A program made the position numbers and the translations under genes. From Hirudinaria manillensis (Eukaryota > Annelida > Clitellata > Hirudinida > Hirudinidae), in the NCBI GenBank assembly GCA_034509925.1, contig CM067538.1, positions 4,247,501 to 4,311,500 on the forward strand: a stretch of DNA of 64,000 nt, read 5' to 3'. Below are positions 1-13,553 of this stretch, piece after piece. The notes beneath the pieces are model-generated. The model had not been told where the DNA came from. It worked only from the letters and a program-made list of their open reading frames with translations, and searched no databases. Within the stretch, counting starts at the first letter, position 1; every line of letters begins with the position of its first letter.

Positions 1-2676
1 AACATCTCTCTCGTCGTGATCGTCATCGTCGTCATCATCACCATCATCATCATCTTCGTCATCACACTCGGCTGCATATCATCGTAATTTTTCCATCTTC
101 TGTAATCTTCTAAAATCTACATTCGTTAAAATCATTTTTATTTCTTAATTTGTTAACAGACCAGAAATATATAAAAAAAATCAAATATAAAGTTAAATAG
201 AAAAATTACTTTTAAAATATTTTATAAAATAAAATAAATTATTAAAATTTAATTATAAATTAAATATTAAAACATGGAAGCAAATAAGAAGAAACTGAAT
301 GCCTTCCGAAATCATTCGTGATAAACCATCACCTGGAGTGGCAGTTTGCACCTGTGCGTCAACTTTAAGGTTCTCAAGTCCATGTTGTCTTTAAATTTTT
401 TTAAATTTGTTTGTTTAACACGACATAAGACGGATATTTTATCTTTATTATTTCGAGATATTTTTATAAAATTACTTTTAAATCTAAAATATACGACAAA
501 AAAATTAGAAATTTATGATCTTGTTTTAAATGATTCTATTGTTTCATTTAAAAGTGTATTAGTGAATCTGTTTAGAAATAATATTATTGGTATTGAAATT
601 ATAAATACAAATTAATACGGACAACAAATTAATTAAAAAGATTTCAATCGATATTTATTTATTATTGTTTAAAAATATATTTTATTTAAGAATCTCTCAT
701 TATTATCGTTGTTAAAGAATCACTTAAATGAAAAAATAAATAAAAAAATAAATGAATAGATAAATAAAACCTTTCACAAGTCATCCTTTTAATTAAAAGT
801 GACAATCATTTTGTTTCGGAGTTTAAAGGGAGAAAAAAACACATTTAAAAAAATAAAATGAAATAAAAATGAAATAAAATAAAAAGAACATCGAATAAAT
901 TCAACAACAGCAGATGTTCCTTCGTTTAAAAACCCGAGAGGTGGACATTTTGTTTCCAAACCAATGGTTCAACAGGGAGTTCAAATGACACCACCTTTCC
1001 ACATTCCTGGCTCTTATCTGTTATCGATCGAGAAATTATTAGTTTTTATAAAAGTATTTTTTATTGTTTTGTTTAAAAAAGAAAAATAATTGCAAAAACA
1101 AACTTGTGTTGTTTTGTGGGCGATAAATGAGTTGTTCATTGTTGAGTTCTTTGGATCGATTTAAATACGTTTTGGAGGTGAATTGAAGTCATCTTTGCTT
1201 TGTGATTTTTTCATTATTATTATTATTATTATTATTATCTGATGCTGCAGTCATTATTGATGTCAGTTTGACGGCTTCTTTATAAATGTCTGACATTTTT
1301 GACGAGCAGATGTTAAATTAATGATAATTTAAATAATAAAGGTTTAAATGAAAGAAATAATTTTATAACCAGAACCTGGTTGTAAATGTTGACCACAATG
1401 TTGTGTTTTATGTCCTGCAAACACAGGGGAGCTGTAATTGTTGATGCTGTCAGGGCACGAAAGTCAAATAAACTCAAGACTTCATTAAGGGGTGTTCTTA
1501 TTTTGCAATTAATAATATATAATTGCAATATTTTTACACTTTACTATTATTATTATTATCATAAATGACCAACACTGGGACAATTATCAATTTCATCTAA
1601 TAAAGATCTTTTCTAAAATTCATGAGGATTTCTTCCTCGTTGAAAATTTGCAGGAAATTCTGGAGAGTAAAAGCATGACAAATCGTTATTCTTTGTGGTC
1701 ATGTGACTTGCAGTAACAAAGCCGATTGGTTGGAGACTGAATTATCGATAATGGCAGGAGATGAAGCAAGGGATCCGAGGAGTGAGGGGGAAGTTGTGAA
1801 ACCAACTCGGAACTCAAATCACGAACTTTTAATTAAATGAAATAATTTAGATTAATTGCGCTGTTTTCAGCCATTGAACATATTTAAAAGCGGTCGTTAT
1901 TTGGTTTTTTAGACTTTTGAATTCCACATTTAACGCGTTATGCGTGCCAGCATCATTTAAACCAAGCATGGATGTCACTTACAATAATATTCAGATGTTG
2001 AAGTCTTTGAAATGGCTGCACAGACCATATGGTCGGGAATTCTTTTTTTTTTTAAGGATTTCTCGAAGCAAATAACTTTTGTTAACTATTTCTAAAAGAA
2101 CCTCCACGTGGGTTTAATCATCGCTTACAGTGCTCACGTTCAAGAACTGCAAACGTTTTTTTTTCTCCTGACTCGATGGAATCGAAGAATCACGTACGAA
2201 ATTCTAATTTTACTGGCATTCATTAAGACAGCAGGTAAAATCTTCTCCAAAAAATGGAAGCACATTTCCAGTCTTTTCTCGCATCCGATTCCAAAGTTGG
2301 AAAATTGTAGTCAAAGCCTAATAAAATATCGTACCTATATTAATGTGATAAAAATCATACTATCACACGATGTACTAACTACTTCTCTGCAAAAAAATAA
2401 TATAAATAAATTGACGAATCTTTACTTAAACGTTAAATGCAACAATTATTATCTTTCTAACTTACATTATTAATAACTAATTAACGTAATTAACGTTTGA
2501 CTCAATAAAGCAGAAACACAAGCAAAGCCTTTTCACGCCTCAGTCTCAACTAATAAAAGTACACCAAGAAACCCTAAGGCATCCCACGACATCCAATATT
2601 CCTACGCAGGAAATAAACACGCAAGAGTTTGCTGTTTGGCACCAAGAATACTGACTGCATAATCGCGATATTAGCA

Positions 2677-2688
2677 GGTGACGTCACC
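2677..2688. promoter_or_regulatory. Perfect 12-bp CRE-type palindrome
   Basis: GGTGACGTCACC is a perfect inverted repeat with the full CRE core TGACGTCA. It is followed within a few bases by a second half-site, TTGACGTA. Such sites bind CREB/ATF bZIP dimers. It lies about 1.8 kb upstream of the Mondo start codon. Function is inferred from the motif only. Confidence 0.4.
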
Positions 2689-3447
2689 GTTGACGTAGAC
2701 ACGGGGGATCAAAGGGCCAGGCCCACTTCCCCTACATAAGGTAATTTGCCCCTCTCTCTTAAAACGAAAAGGTCATTCATCCTTCATAAAAGTTAAATCT
2801 GACCTCCAACTTCAGTTAATTTTAAAATCCCTTAAAGACCTAAAAAGCTGAATGTCACCACGTGTGAATAATTGCCTAATAAAATGGCGAAAACTAAGAA
2901 ATAAGTAACGTTAACCTAATTTTAATCAAATATAATAATTATTTAATAATTTTTTTATTTTATTTTTGACGTCTTCAAGCATGAGACAATGTCGTCTAAG
3001 GGAGTCATTGTAAAATATTTTAAAATATACAAAACTGATTTACTGAATTAAAATTAACAATCAATAAACAATAAAATATATGTGACTCATTATTTACTTG
3101 ACTTGGTTAAAGAATAAAAAAATTCAGTCTTTAGATATTATAACAACACAAGCACCTTTCAATATTATTCACTTTCAGAGCATGAACTTGGAATTCAATG
3201 ATGAATTCGGTGTGAACATTTTTGAAAAAAAAAAAACGGTTCGGAAAGTTGAAGTGGATGATGATAATGATGACCAATGAGCGCTACAAAGGAGGAACAT
3301 GAAAAATGCTGGTGGCAAAGAAATGAGAGAGAGAGAGAGGGGAAGAGAGGGGATAGAATTTCTTTCCAGTGAGAGAGGATGACATCCTTGGTGACGTGAA
3401 TGAATATCTGGTTTTTGTTCCAGTTACATGGTTACGTTAAGTGCGTC

Positions 3448-3485
3448 TATAAATGACGTCACGCATCCAGGACGTGATCACGTGA
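3448..3485. promoter_or_regulatory. TATA-like, CRE and E-box cluster
   Basis: Within 40 bases there are a TATAAA-like string (near 3448), a full CRE TGACGTCA at 3454-3461 and the palindrome TCACGTGA at 3478-3485, which holds the E-box CACGTG. CACGTG is the core bound by Mondo/Mlx, MITF/TFE and Max family bHLH-Zip dimers. The cluster lies about 1 kb upstream of the Mondo coding start and could be its promoter, but no transcript evidence is available. Confidence 0.4.
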
Positions 3486-4512
3486 CAAGAGGCAGTGCGA
3501 AATCTACCAAAAAAAAAGACACGATGCCATTTTTAGGTAATGCCCTCCAAGCAGCAACATGAAAGTCCTCATGAATGTGTCGTAACAGACGGGACATTTG
3601 GGATCAACAATCAAGTTGGCTTAACTGCCTTACCTCAAATATTCTCGATTAACTAGGTACCTAGTTAGCATTTCGTAATTGTTATCGTTCTAATTGAATC
3701 TTTAATTTTGGATTGGATACGCTCGAAACTCTCAAATATTTGTGAGTTAGCAATTCGTCGCTTATAGGTAGCTAGAAATTCTTCTGTTTCCACTGATTCG
3801 CTCCTAACATAAAATCTTAAAATTCATTAAAGTGTAAATTTAATTAAAAAATCAGATTCCTGACTGCAAACATGCCATTAATATCAGTGATACCTACGTT
3901 ATGAAGCACGTGCAAATCCTCGGTGAAGAAAAAGATAGAGAAACGTCAAAAGTGAGAGTTTAAAAAAAGGAAAAAGTAAAAATAATTAAAATAGAATTTG
4001 GTGCGCTGGAAAATACCTAATAAATGATAATTATCGAGTACACAAGGGCGGAAGATTTTCGTTCGGTTGATGTAAATATTCCAATTAACATTCAATAGGT
4101 GTCGCTTAAAAAGGCGATGATAAACTTTCAAAATATTTCCAAGCTAAATTCTTTGCCAGTAAAATATATAATTTATAAAATTTATTTATAGTTTTCATTT
4201 AAATATTTTTTACGCATGAACAATTTCTAGACGTATTGTGTTTCCAAATATTAAAAAAAAAATATTATGTTTTTGGTCGTAAGAATGCAATTTTTAAAAG
4301 TCAAAATTTGGTTTTTGAGTAACAGCTGTTACCTTGAAAGCACCGCAAATAAAATCGCTCATCTGCGCTCCATGTACAAAACTCAAATGGTAAGGGTTGA
4401 CCGTGCGTGTGACGTGGTCTTACAGGTTTATAAAGAGGCTTTCTGCCCTGAAGATTCGAGGCTGTTGTCGCTTAGAAATAAGTCGATTAAGCTTCGCTTG
4501 AAATGATTTAGT

Positions 4513-6676
4513 ATGCGAGGCGCATTTAACAACAGAATGTCAGCTATGGCATCGGCCTCTGAGCCACACGACCATCGTCACGAAAAGACGATTCACAGCG
4601 GACATTTCATGGTTAGTCGAGTCCATGAAGACAACGATGACCAGCCTGGAGAGGAGAAAGAGTTTGCAATCAACGACGACAACGTGGTTCAGAAGAGAGG
4701 AGCCAGAGAAAGTGGTTTCCACTCCTTCGACGGTTCAATAGATTCATCGCTGGCAGGATTATTCCGACAAATGACATTGGCTTACAGGTTAAATTAACAT
4801 GTATTTATTTATTAATTGCATTTGATACAATCTAACAGTTCTTAATATGCTTGTTTAATAACACTCTTATGATATGACTGGAACATTAAATTGACAAGAA
4901 AGAAAGGGATGGGCCAGTTTCTCCAAATTGACATCTGAGTGAATAATTTGATATGTTTAATAAATTTCTCAGAATAGGTTGGGATTTTAAGAGCAGATCA
5001 TATTTCTAAGCAATCATGAGAAATGAAATTTATTGATGGTGAAACTAATGAAAGATGGGCTTAAAATGTAACAAATTTTAATAAACTGAAAGACCTCTTA
5101 AGCAAGGACTTGTAATATTAATAATAATAATTGCATTGAATTTGACCAAGCTGAGATAACCATTACAAAATGACTTCCTTTCTTAAGTTATTACATCAAA
5201 CAGACCAAGCTATAAAAACACTGAAAAGTATGCCTAAAAATGTCTTTAAAAAGTTGTGCATATTTTTGCACTAAAAATAAAATGATTTCTTGTTGTTCCA
5301 TAAACAAACACTGACATCTTGATCCTGCAAGTGATGTTATGATTATTTCCAAGGACTACAGGATTTGGAATTTAAATGCAGGGTCTTGTTTAATAAAGTG
5401 TCAACATATTGATATTGATGTTCTTGTTGAAGTTGTTGACAATAAGCAAGTAAAGCTGTAGTTGTTAATGCAATGGTTGTTGCCAACGTTGTTGTTGTTG
5501 TGGTCTTGTTGTTGTTGTTGCGATCATTTGATAGTCGCTCGAGGAGTCGAGAGATGTCGTGTGATGCCCGAACCTAATTTGCGAGACTTCGAGGTGAAAA
5601 TTCTTCAAAATCTCAAGAAGTCGCATGACCGTCCCCGTGACATGTTTGTAAATTAATTAATTACTAACTAATAATAAATGGTCCGATGTCACTCCTACAT
5701 AGTTCAGATTAAGGGCCTTTCTAAACTCCACTGATGATGATTAATCCTTGCATTTAATTTGCACTTTATGGAATTCTTTATTATCCCATATTCCTCTGGT
5801 TACCTGATACTTGGTTACCCATTGTAACTAGTATTGTTTCTAGTGAATCATAGGAGTAGATACTTTTTTTTTCACATAATTAAAAGTATTTTTGTTTTGT
5901 TTGTTTGTGTTTGTAAATATGTGTTTGAAGTTTGATACTACTATTATTATTTAACTTTATGCACTTATCCATGTTGTCTTGTTTGATAATTTAGTTATCT
6001 GATAAGATGTTGGACATTTTAGATGTGGATTGTTTTTAGTTTTATTATTTATTTCAACTAAATGATTTTTATTATTTTGCTTTTTGAATTTCAGAGGGAA
6101 GTTGGTTTCTCCAAAATGGAAGAATTTCAAAGGAATTAAAGTGAAACTGAAAGAAAAGATCAGACTGAACAACCTGATTTGGAGGGAGTGGTTTATGCAA
6201 TGTATGCATATGAATTGATTTGATTAATTATTCATTAGGCTGTGACCAAACAGCATTATTTATGCATTATTACTAATATCAATGCATATCAATTGACTCC
6301 ATTAACTATTTATAGGGTTGAGATCAATCAATATTTATAGACTATTATTGGCAGATTTGCATTAATTTTATTATAAGAGTTGATCATATCCAAGAAATTG
6401 ATAAAGAAGATAAAATAAATTGTGAACTAACATTGCCAGGATGTTATGTCATTAAATACTTTATTTTGTATCTATTTTTAAGTGAACGGATGTATTTATA
6501 AACATTGCATTTGTATTCCTAAGTGTTTATTTACATACATGTGCATGAACCCAATGCACCTTGGCATATTTGTTGCTCCTTTCCCAACACATCCATTCAT
6601 CACGAGTCTGCTGCTTTTCTTTAAAAACCCATTCCTTGTTTTTTGCTGTTTGAATTAGCAACAAGAAAAAATAATA

Positions 6677-6721
<45 letters not shown>

Positions 6722-9700
6722 GTAATAGTAATAATAATAATAATAATAATAATTGGAATAGCATAGTAACACAGAGTGGCTTAGAGCTGCATATGATGTT
6801 TTGGTTGTAGTAGTAACACCAGGAACAGCTATGATGACCGTTAAATTAATATTAATTACATTTAAATGCTTTCTCTGAATTAATTAACCCTAATAGGAAA
6901 TGTGTAAATACATTGTCATATAATTAGATAAACCTTATTTAGTTGAGCTGGTGAAATGGATTGATTGATCCATTGACCCACACCAAATGATCTTTGACCT
7001 CTGATTCTATTTCCAATCACTGGGGTTTGTTCTAGATTATTATTTTAAGATTTATTAGTAATGATTAACGTGATTGTGTGGCTGATGATTTTATTTAAAG
7101 AATGAAGGATGGTTTGACTTCCTAGGCAACATTTTAATGACATAAACAGTTTAACTTCAAATTTAAATCACAATTTAGTGGATAATGTGAAGTTCCTGTT
7201 GTCCTAGGATGATAGAATTTCATTAGTGTCATTGGAAACATGTTTTCCTTAAGGCTCTTGGTGCATGAATAAAAGATTATAATCAAATGATTATAAGAAT
7301 GATGTTGCTTCTGTTGTAATAGTTGTAAGAATAATTGTTTTTAAATTTTGTTTCACAGACAACAATATTATTCATTTGCATAATAACAAGATAATATTAT
7401 GTTGCATATGCATATTAAGTTTCGTTTACATTTAACATAGAAGGATATTTTTAGATATAATGAATCACCAAAAAGTTTCTCTTGGTAATTTAAGAGTCAT
7501 GAATACTTAATATAATCCTAAACTTCAACGTATTTGATCATTTGATTTCATTGATCAATTTAAATTGTTATTATCACATTATTAATATAAATTGATAAAA
7601 TGTCAGATTAAGAGATTCATAATATTGATGGAGTTGTCTTATTTATAATTGCAGTACTATATAAATATGGTTGCTGATGTCTGTCAACCTATTTTAGGAT
7701 CTTCACATATTAGGAATCAGTATTCATTAATTTGCCTTTACAAGCTTTTAGTGGATTAATGTTATTTATGTCATTAAATTATTTCTTTTCTTTTATGTAA
7801 TAACCATTAAGTTAGAACTTAATTTAATTAAATTAATTTACTGATTTCTTGCATGGTTTGATTTCAAACAATTTCATTGTGACCATTGGTTACCTTGTTT
7901 CATGTGAAACAGAATGTGTTACTAACACAGAATGTGATGGCCCTTTGAAATACCCATACTTGGTATTTTCTTGTGACATTTGATTGTTTTATGCCATTGA
8001 TAGTGTTGCAATGTATTACAATATTACATGTATATGTTAAAATATATAAATAATAATCTACAATAATTGTCACATCACATGCATAATGTGTTATTTATAA
8101 CTATATATATTCAATATATATTCAGATATTCAAAAGAAGAAATCAGTGGTTTGTCAGTTTGAAGTTCCTGCCTTTGAAAGAACCCACTGCAGTCCGGAGG
8201 TAGTTCTTTATATTATATTTAATTAATTAATTAATTAATTAATTCATGACTTATTAAAGAGTTTACTTATTAAATATAGGTTTTAAGATTATTTGTTGCT
8301 CACTTTCATGCTTATCTTTTTATGGAATTGTTGGAACTCAAATTAAATGGTATTTTATTGATTAATTGCTTCTAAATCATAGAACAGCAAATGTTCATCT
8401 TTGGTTCCCTGGGCATTGTTTAATATTTTTAAAATTTGATTAGTTTTAGAAATTGCATTTATTTCAATAAATCCTCTTTTTCTAGTTTCCTAAGAAATCT
8501 ATTTAATGTAGTTTGCTTGTTATTTTAATCGGTTTTCATTACTTATTAGAATATTGGTTTTTTTTATACTGAAATGCTTCTTGAAGTTATTTCTGATCTG
8601 AAATTTTTGCCTCTGCTAAGTTGCTATTTGTCAAGATTAATAATAACTTCTGATAATTTTTATCTTCTCTCAGAACTTGATTTAAGCTAAGGGGGGAGTA
8701 TTGTGTTTTAATAAACAGTTCTTTAGGTTGTTGGATATTATTTTCTTATTTTCAGAATTGTTAGCAAAATGGAAATAAATTACTCTTTTATATCTGATTT
8801 TTATCATCAGCAATCAATTATCTAATGATTCTGAATTGATATGTTTAATTTATCTCAATTACTATTGATTCTCTGAAATTGAACTCTAAATTGCCTCCTT
8901 TGATGAAATTCATGGTCAACTTTTCAGGCAATTGTTTTGGAGGGAAAATATTGGAAGAGGCAGTTCCAGTGCTTGACCACAGAATACAAGAAATGGAGAC
9001 TCTTTTACAAGGAGAAATCCAGAAAAAAAGAGGTGATTAAATAAATAAATAAATTAGGAAATTCACATTCAGGCCATCTGAGCATGCAAGTTGTGTCCCA
9101 CTTAACATTAATGTTTCAAGCTCAGAGCGAAAATTGACTTTTTTTTTATCTTGTGCATGCAGAGATGGATTTGTCTCGGCCTAAAGCACTTAAGCAGCGA
9201 AATGACTTCAAGAATGAGCTGCAAGATTATTCTTGAAGATTATGTTATTGGCAATTGGATTATGGCCATATATTCTTGCCTTATGGATAGATATGTAGAT
9301 ATATTGGCCACACATTGATTAACGATTAACTACTATTATTATTATTATGGAAATATTGGATTGAGACATTGAAACTTCATTGGCATTTCCCAGATTCCAG
9401 AATTAGAAGAAATTCTGGAGAAGCTGTGTGGTGCAGATGAGAGCAACAACATGACAAGTGAGGATCTACTGGATCAGATGGGGGATCAGTTCTGGAACTA
9501 CTTGGAGTCGGACCTCCAGGATTTCCACGATGGCACACTCTTTCCATCCAACATTCATCCGTTTGCCTTTCCAGACCAAAAGGAGATTAGTCAGTTGTTG
9601 ATTCTGCTTGCATATTAATTAAGCCGTTGAATAATTAATCAGAGAGAGAGAGTTGACACTGAATTTATTCAACGCCTGATTTGCATTTCAGATGGTCACA

Positions 9701-12700
9701 CGTCGTGATTCATTGAATTGTTGCACTTTCTAATCTTTTTTGGTCACTTCTTTCATTCATATTCTTTTTATTTCTATATTTTTGTTATTTACGACAACAA
9801 ATAATCTTGATTGAAAAGCCTAAAATGTTTGCAAAAGCGACAATCATTTGATCGTCTGGCATAGGGCATCATACACATAGCCCTATATGAATTGGCACCA
9901 CATTTTTTATTATTATTCCTATTATTGTTATTATTTTTCTTTTGTTAAATGTCACTTTCTAACATTAATGCAGTTTAATATAAATTTCTTGAATCTAAAA
10001 TGCTCGAACATTTTCAGTGCAAGAGGGTTACAGCAGGATTGTTCAGCCTCAACTCCTTCAACTGCAACCAACAATAATTGACCAAATGGAAGTTGATTAT
10101 GCACCATTTACAGACAGACAGACAACTCTAAAGAACTCCAGATTTGATCCTTTGATTAATAATCAAGTACTTATGGAATGCCTTTACACTTTATTAACTT
10201 TGTTAATCAATAATCATTTAGCAGGCTTTCACATTTTTGCATTAATTTGTCAATTTATTTCATTAATCAATGCCAGTCTGGCATGGAGCTCACAAAATTG
10301 TCTAGCTGATTCTAAAAATATATATTCTGCTCATATTTTATCCTGCATAACCAAATATTCGTGTAATTATGTAATAATTAATAAAAAATTCAATTTCATT
10401 TTTGAACATTTGTGATTCTTCCAGATGACTTATGACTGTGATAGGTTGGCAGAGTCACTGGAAATTGACAAAATCCAGCGAGAACTCATGAACGAAGAGA
10501 TTGAAATTCTGAAATTTTCATCTCAGGGACAAGCAGAATACCAAGGAATGTCTGCCATGAACAATCAGAATGAAGCCTACCATTGGCAAGTGGCTCCTCC
10601 CTGCGACCAGTTCGCCGGCACTCGGCCTTTTCTCGGACCGTTCCAAAACGTCGGCACGATGCCTTCCGACTTGTTTCCTTCTCGGAACGTGATTTCGGAG
10701 CCTCTTTTTCAGGACTCTAGTCAAAACCTTGCCTTCGGTAGCAGCCTTTCCGACGTATATTTTCAGGAATTTCAGCAAAATTCTCAAAATTATTCCGACG
10801 ACTTCTCGATTGCAAGCGACGTCAGATACGACGAGACCGCGTACGTCCGTCCGAATGAAGCCGTGCACTTGCAGCCTTCTAGTCATTCTGCTTCCGCCTT
10901 GGACCTCGATTGCTTTGGAAATCCGTGCTTCACGAACGAACCCCGTTTCCATCGACCCCTGGCGACCTGCCAGAGTTTTGCCTTCTCCGACTCGATCCAG
11001 CAGCCGGAGAATCCGCAGTTCGCGGTCGAGGACCCCTTCTGCGAAAACCTCGAAGCTGCCCAAAGGAGGGCTTCGACTGGGTCTGTGGTTGCTTTGAGAG
11101 GCAAGAAGCACGTCAGCTTTGCAGTCCCGAACATGGTAACCGCATTTAAATTATATATATTTCAATAAAAACAAAAGCCACGATAGTATCGTGCAAAATA
11201 ACTGATATTATTTAATTTAAGCTTTTCTGTTTTTTTAAATATCTTGTTCTAGTTTGAAATTTTGTGTTTGTTTCATTCATTCATTATTTCACATTATTTC
11301 CAAATAAATTCTAAATATATTTAATTAGCATTTACTACATTACTATACAACGATTTATTAATTATTAAAGAATTAAAAAAATAATAAATTATATAATATT
11401 ATTAACAATTAGAAATGGTGCAAACCTTTGCAATCCTAAGTTTCTTAAGGTGCTAACTCTTCATGATTCCCTGATACCATTACCTATCCTCAGCCATTGA
11501 GACAGAGGTCCCTCAATGCAGTTCAAAGGTCGGGAGAGTCGCAGAAGATTCTAAAATCATCAAGGAATTTCCAGCCAAGTCTTTTGGAGCAGTTGCTCCT
11601 CCAAGGTTTGAAAGTTTTTGAAGGAGATTTGATCTTTTTCTTTGTATGACCTCTGCTTATTTTTAATTTTTTAATTTTTTTTTTTGCTCTTTCTGAATTC
11701 AAATGATTCATAATAAATATTTAATATAATTTAAATTCTATTTAATTTTGAATTGTTATTTAAAGTTATAGGTTAATTAATGTATTTTATTAATCGACGC
11801 ATCAGGAAAACCCGTCCATCCGCCTCAGGCGGGTCACCCATTCCACGTGCCTTCTAATCCTGACTCCAAACAATGTCAGGCCCCCAGAACCAGTACCAGG
11901 GGCAGGAAACCTAAAAAGTCCTCCACAAATTTCAATCCAAGTGGCATCAACAACAACAGCAACAGCAACAGCAACATTGCCTGTGACAACAAGAGAAGAC
12001 TTTCATGTAATCCAGTTAACTTCCTGGATGCTCAACAAGATTCCCAATGTTTGCAATCACAAACTAACATGACTTTTGGACAGGTTAGTTATTCACTTTT
12101 AAGAATTCAAATATTAGAAAAAAACAAAAAATTAAATCCAACTTTGATTTACAATCCAATTACAAGAATGTGATTGGGTCATAAAATATTTTATTAAATT
12201 CTAACAAATTTACAAGAAAATGATCTTCTCCAGTTGCAGATAGTGAGTCATCCACGAGAGCTCTTAGATTTGACTGATAATTTTTGTATCTAATTATTTG
12301 ATTATTTTTAATTATTATATTACTTATTGAATTATTTTATTTATTAAAAATGAAATTTTTTTAAAGTCAAGAATTTTAATTTCTTCTATTTATGTAAGAA
12401 AGATTGCCTTTAGGAGTCGGCTACTGCCTGTGACTCTGTTGGCATTTTCCTTCCCCATTAGTGGCAACCAGTTGAAATTAATTTGAAAAAATCCTTTTAA
12501 CACAAATAGCTTCAATAGAAAGACATAAATAATCAATAATTAATAATTCTGCCTCAATGATGATCTTACGATCTCAACTGATCGCAGGCCGATTCCTTGG
12601 AAGTTCAACAGGCCACTCCGCAAGCCTTGGCCAATCAGCAATTGCAGATCTTCCTCCTGAGCGAAGACTCCACCTCCCTCGACGGTTCCGCACTCCGTCG

Positions 12701-12837
12701 AGCGTCGTCCGATCTTCCTCAGGCTCCTCCGTCGGGCGAGGCCAACGTGAACCCCATGAATATGAAATTCGAAGTGACAAATGAATTTACCAAGCAGACA
12801 ATAAAATTCAATGCTCAAGTACCTTGTCTTATTTATA

Positions 12838-12893
<56 letters not shown>

Positions 12894-13511
12894 AGTTGTA
12901 TTAATAAAAAAGACCATAAATGTTTATCAATGAATCATATTCCAGTTATAATTAAGTGGTAATTTGAACATCAAAAACTTAAAATTGCAGAACTTCAATC
13001 AAGTTGTTCCAGGTTTCAACAACCAGGACAACCAAGGATACCATCTGCTCAACAACCAACTTGCATTGTTTCCTGCTTGCTTGGAAGAAGGTATCATCAT
13101 CATCATCATCACCTCCATCATCATCATCATCATCATCATCACCTCCATCATCATCATCATCGTTTGTTGAATTATAATATTTTATCTTCTGAAAGACATG
13201 CTTTTTATTAATGTTATTCAAGCTGCTGTGTTATTTGGTTGATTGATAAGCATATGTTGATTAATAACCACATGCTTTTTATTAGTGCCTTGTTAAAACA
13301 ATATTTTGTTAGTTTCTATAATTACATTTCTTGAATTTTGAATTAATTGTTTTTTACTAATTCATTTAATAATTAATATAATTTAATAATCAACATAATA
13401 ATTATATTAAATATATGTTTTAATTCATAATTCTTTTTGAGGTTCGAGTGCACAGTCGTTCGCAGCAGAGAAGTCAGTTCCAGCTCCCCGAGTTAGTCTC
13501 ACCATGCAACA

Positions 13512-13553
<42 letters not shown>

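Larger units (their letters stand above)
1..4512. other. Intergenic, 5' flank of Mondo
   Basis: AT-rich sequence with no ORF that looks like a gene. It opens with a (CAT)n tract at about 30-60 and has a short (ATT)n run at 1212-1238 and a GA-rich run near 3327-3345. Moderately GC-richer patches at about 2640-2760 and 3420-3500 hold CRE and E-box palindromes, listed separately, and may include the upstream promoter or non-coding first exon of the Mondo gene. No transcription start could be placed. Confidence 0.5.

Noticed and set aside
4267-4506. 79-codon ORF just before Mondo
   Set aside because: No family resemblance, stops just before the Mondo ATG in the same frame; likely 5' UTR or upstream DNA.
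5462-5656. ORF with a signal-peptide-like Leu/Cys-rich start
   Set aside because: Lies inside the first Mondo intron and is driven by a GTT-type repeat; no splice sites or homology support it.
9164-9280. Possible extra Mondo exon with MDLSRPKALKQRND frame
   Set aside because: The frame compatible with the flanking exons has no donor, and exons 8928-9032 and 9394-9589 already join in phase.
10518-11111. 197-codon minus-strand ORF
   Set aside because: Shadow of the large Mondo exon 10425-11135.
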